Shown here: in pieces, positions 6,224 to 8,769 of the stretch | How the letters are laid out: every line of letters starts with the position of its first letter | Position numbering within the stretch: position 1 is the stretch's first letter | From: JBEKYD01 sp052325345 | Lineage (GTDB): Bacteria; Acidobacteriota; Terriglobia; Bryobacterales; Bryobacteraceae | Reading direction: 5' to 3' | NCBI GenBank assembly: GCA_052325345.1 | Contig: JBKQVG010000269.1 | Span: forward strand, 1-8,769 | DNA: 8,769 nucleotides | Made by a program: the position numbers and the translations under genes | Notes under the pieces: generated by a model | Databases searched by the model: none | The model's input: the letters and a program-made list of their open reading frames with translations, nothing else | Told to the model about the DNA's origin: nothing

Positions 6224-7552
6224 ATGTATTTCGAAATGCGGCGCCTGATCGCCATTTTGGGACTGGCTGTCCCAGCGTTTGCACAATATGCGGGACCGGC
6301 AATTCTGTCGCGAGGCGAGGCTCCCACGGCCATGGCGGCGGATCAGATCGATTTTCGGCCCTACCTGACCATTACCGGGGTATACGACACGGGGTTGGCC
6401 GGCGTCTCGGTGAATTCCCAAGGCGAGATCGGCAACGCTTCCAGCTACGGGCTGGAGTTCGCCGGGGGAATCAGTGGCGTACATAGCTGGAAACATACCA
6501 AGATCGGCCTGGACTATCACGGCGATGTTCATCACTACTTTTCAACCACCTACTACGACAACACCGATCAAACCCTGCTGCTCGGGATTACCCACCAGTT
6601 CACTCGTCACGTCACCCTTTTGTTGAACGAAGGCGCGGGCATTTTCTCGCTCGACTACGGAGCGCTGGGGCTGCCGGCTTCGATACCGTTCGATCCGTCC
6701 ACCTTGAGCATTCCCGTCACCGACTTTTTCGACAACCGCACCGTTTACGCCAGCACGCAGGCCAACCTGATCTACCAGAGGACGGCGCGGCTTTCCTTCA
6801 GTTTCGGCGGCGGCGGCTATTTGAACCGGCGGCGGTCCACAGCGCTCTACGGCGTCACCGGCGCCTCGGCGCAGGCCGATGTGGAATACCGCCTTACGCG
6901 GAACACCACCATTGGCGCCCTGTACACTTATAACCATTACAGCTTCACCCGCATTTTGAGCGATGCCGACATGCATGGAGGAGCCGGCACGTTCGCCCAC
7001 CGGTTCACGCAAACCCTGGAACTGACTTTGTATGGCGGCTTCTTCCGGCTCGAGACCGAAGGCGTGCAGGACGTTTCCATCGACCCGGCCATCGCCGCGC
7101 TGCTCGGAATCTCTTCGACCCAGCTCTCGGTCAACTACTCCGTTCACTACGTGCCCAACGCCAGCGGGCGTTTGTCGCAGACCTTCAAGAAAGGGGTAAT
7201 GTACCTGGCGGGCGGGCGGACGGTCACCCCCGGAAACGGCCTCTTCCTTACCTCGGAAATGACCAACATTACCGCCGGCTACACCTACACCGGAATCCGC
7301 CGCTGGAGCTTCAACGCCCTCGCCGCCCGCAATAACGGCCGCTCGGTCGGCAATATCATCAACGGCGATTACCGCGATACGACGGGAACGGTGTCCATCA
7401 GCCGGGACTTGACCAGGGCGGTACACGTTGTCGCCGGCGGCTCCGTCCACCAGTACGGAAGCAACGATTTCGCCCAGTACAACCGGCGGATATATGACGT
7501 GCGTATCGGGCTGCAGTTCGCTCCCGGCAACGTGCCGCTGCACATCTTTTGA
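6224..7552 (+). CDS. secreted outer-membrane beta-barrel-like protein of the EPS locus
   Basis: The 442-residue product starts with a clear signal peptide (MRR, then a hydrophobic run ending AVPAFAQ, cleavage near residue 20). The rest is made of many alternating, aromatic-rich strands split by short turns, for example LSFSFGGGGYL, TIGALYTYNHYSF, LELTLYGGFFRL, LSVNYSVHYV and YDVRIGLQF. It ends in a C-terminal Phe (LHIF), as many outer-membrane barrels do. I do not recognise a named family. Barrel proteins of similar size (EpsL-like and PEP-CTERM-associated hypothetical proteins) are common in exopolysaccharide loci, so a role in passing polysaccharide through the outer membrane, or anchoring it there, is plausible but inferred. 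An in-frame ATG at 6236 would put MRR first and is the main alternative start. The 123-bp gap after the sugar transferase shows no clear terminator, so co-transcription is likely. Confidence 0.8.
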   Translation: MYFEMRRLIAILGLAVPAFAQYAGPAILSRGEAPTAMAADQIDFRPYLTITGVYDTGLAGVSVNSQGEIGNASSYGLEFAGGISGVHSWKHTKIGLDYHGDVHHYFSTTYYDNTDQTLLLGITHQFTRHVTLLLNEGAGIFSLDYGALGLPASIPFDPSTLSIPVTDFFDNRTVYASTQANLIYQRTARLSFSFGGGGYLNRRRSTALYGVTGASAQADVEYRLTRNTTIGALYTYNHYSFTRILSDADMHGGAGTFAHRFTQTLELTLYGGFFRLETEGVQDVSIDPAIAALLGISSTQLSVNYSVHYVPNASGRLSQTFKKGVMYLAGGRTVTPGNGLFLTSEMTNITAGYTYTGIRRWSFNALAARNNGRSVGNIINGDYRDTTGTVSISRDLTRAVHVVAGGSVHQYGSNDFAQYNRRIYDVRIGLQFAPGNVPLHIF

Positions 7553-7631
7553 ACGATCGGGCAGACTTCCACTCACCGGCCGAGTACAGGTGGCTAAGAA
7601 CCGCTCCCTAGGGTCGCGGCCCGGTTGGTAT

Positions 7632-8769
7632 CTAGCTTTCGTGCACGTCTTCGAGGTAGGTGTAGCCGTGCAGGCCCTCTTCGTAATAGTGCAGCAGCGC
7701 TCCCGATTCCTCGTAGGTAAGGCGGCTCTCGCGGAGCGCCGTTTCCACGTCGCGGCGCAGCTTGGCGACCAACTGGTCGCTGGAAAACTGCACGTAGTTG
7801 AGCACCTCGCGGACGGTATCCCCCTTGATGACCGAGTCCAGAATGATTTCGCCGGCGGGCCCGAGACGCACGTGTACGGCGTTGGTGTCGCCGAACAGGT
7901 TGTGCAGATCGCCCAGGATCTCCTGATACGCGCCCAGCAGAAACGTGCCCAGGTAGTAATCGCCGCCGTCGAAGGGATGGAGCAGGAGGGTGCGCTTCAC
8001 ATCCCGGCGGTCGATGAAGGCGTCCACCTTGCCGTCGGAGTCGCAGGTGATGTCGCCCAGCACCGCCGGCCGGGTGGGCTGCTCCTCCAACCGGTGGATC
8101 GGCATGACGGGAAATAGCTGCTTGATGGCCCAGCAATCCGGCATGCTCTGGAAGAGCGAGAAATTGCAGAAGTAGGTGTCGGAGAGCATGGCGTCGATGC
8201 CCTCCAGCTCTTCCGGAAAATAGTCGAGTTCCCGCGCCTGCTTTTGAATCTTGCGGGTGATGGCCCAATACAGGTTTTCGGCCACGCAACGCTGCTCGAG
8301 TGACAGGTAGCCCAGGCTGAACAGATTCAGCGCCTGGTCGAGCGCCTGTTGCGTATCGTGATAGCTTTCGAGCAGGTTCTTGGCGGTGAGGCCGCGATAG
8401 GTTTCCTGCAGGTCGATGAGGGGCTGCTCGGCATCCGGCGGCGGCTCGGGCACAACATCCGCTTCGCCCATGCCCGACACGCCCAGAACGTTGAACACCA
8501 GCACGCTATGATAGGCAGCGATCGCGCGGCCGCTCTCGGTGACGATGGTAGGGTGCGCCACGCCGACTTCGTCGCACACGTTCTGCACGTGGTAGATCAC
8601 GTCGTTGGCGTATTCCTGCAGGGTATAGTTGACGCTCGATTCGAAGTCCGTCTGCGAACCGTCGTAGTCCACTCCCAGGCCTCCGCCCACGTCGAGATAC
8701 TGCAATCCGGCCCCGGCCCGCGCCAGGTCCACGTAAACGCGGACGGCCTCGTTCACCGCGCCCTTGATC
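7632..8769 (-). CDS. speA: biosynthetic arginine decarboxylase SpeA, C-terminal part (5' end outside the window)
   Basis: SpeA is a PLP-dependent (alanine-racemase fold type III) enzyme that turns arginine into agmatine, the first step of one putrescine/spermidine route in the cytoplasm. The frame is open to the window edge and shows the last 378 residues of a protein normally about 630-660 long. Visible marks are YLDVGGGLGVDYDGS (PLP-phosphate glycine loop, near 8653-8697), TESGRAI, FPVMPIHRLEEQPTRPA, GDITCDSDGK (8029-8058, with the Cys equivalent to the active-site Cys of related decarboxylases) and HPFDGGDYYLGTFLLGAYQE. The PLP-binding lysine lies upstream, outside the window. The TAG stop at 7632-7634 is 79 bp from the convergent barrel gene; the gap shows no hairpin with a T-run. 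It appears intact and ordinary, and there is no sign that it belongs functionally with the EPS genes. Confidence 0.96.
   Translation of the reverse strand, partial: IKGAVNEAVRVYVDLARAGAGLQYLDVGGGLGVDYDGSQTDFESSVNYTLQEYANDVIYHVQNVCDEVGVAHPTIVTESGRAIAAYHSVLVFNVLGVSGMGEADVVPEPPPDAEQPLIDLQETYRGLTAKNLLESYHDTQQALDQALNLFSLGYLSLEQRCVAENLYWAITRKIQKQARELDYFPEELEGIDAMLSDTYFCNFSLFQSMPDCWAIKQLFPVMPIHRLEEQPTRPAVLGDITCDSDGKVDAFIDRRDVKRTLLLHPFDGGDYYLGTFLLGAYQEILGDLHNLFGDTNAVHVRLGPAGEIILDSVIKGDTVREVLNYVQFSSDQLVAKLRRDVETALRESRLTYEESGALLHYYEEGLHGYTYLEDVHES

Noticed and set aside
6542..7576. Minus-strand frame of 344 codons opposite the barrel gene
   Set aside because: It has no domain or signal, whereas the plus strand has a signal peptide and regular barrel strands.
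7553..7631. Bidirectional terminator between the barrel gene and speA
   Set aside because: The CCCTAGGG core with CCGC/GCGG flanks leaves no workable loop and no T-run follows on either strand.

Overview
The window looks like a chromosomal segment of a GC-rich Gram-negative bacterium, most likely an acidobacterium of the Solibacter/Bryobacter type. That guess rests on protein style (an EpsI plus CAAX-like exosortase-associated pair, an EPS-type sugar transferase, an outer-membrane barrel, a REP-associated transposase with dispersed hairpin repeats). No 16S or other taxonomic marker is present, so it is inference.

Layout. Bases 1-841 are a mobile patch: small palindromes, a REPIN (pair of inverted REP hairpins) with one eroded arm, and a frameshifted REP-associated tyrosine transposase (RAYT) remnant. 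The remnant carries a second, intact REPIN inside its reading frame and a solo REP fused to its 3' end. Bases 856-4452 hold four minus-strand genes. In transcription order they are a CAAX/CPBP-type membrane protease of the exosortase-associated kind, an EpsI-family protein, a class I SAM methyltransferase and a membrane family-2 glycosyltransferase. A 256-bp divergent control region (4453-4708) separates them from two plus-strand genes: a polyprenyl-phosphate sugar phosphotransferase that would start exopolysaccharide chains, and a secreted protein that looks like an outer-membrane beta-barrel. The 3' edge (7632-8769, minus strand) is the C-terminal part of biosynthetic arginine decarboxylase SpeA, convergent with the barrel gene and probably unrelated to the rest.

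How the genes may work together. The phosphotransferase would load the first sugar phosphate onto the lipid carrier, the glycosyltransferase could extend the glycan, the methyltransferase could modify the glycan or another product, and the barrel protein could help export it across the outer membrane. EpsI and the CAAX-like protease belong to the PEP-CTERM/exosortase context, but no exosortase and no PEP-CTERM substrate lie in this window.

The most unusual item is the REPIN lying in frame inside the coding sequence of the same kind of transposase that mobilises such repeats. The missing exosortase next to its two usual companions is the second point worth checking.
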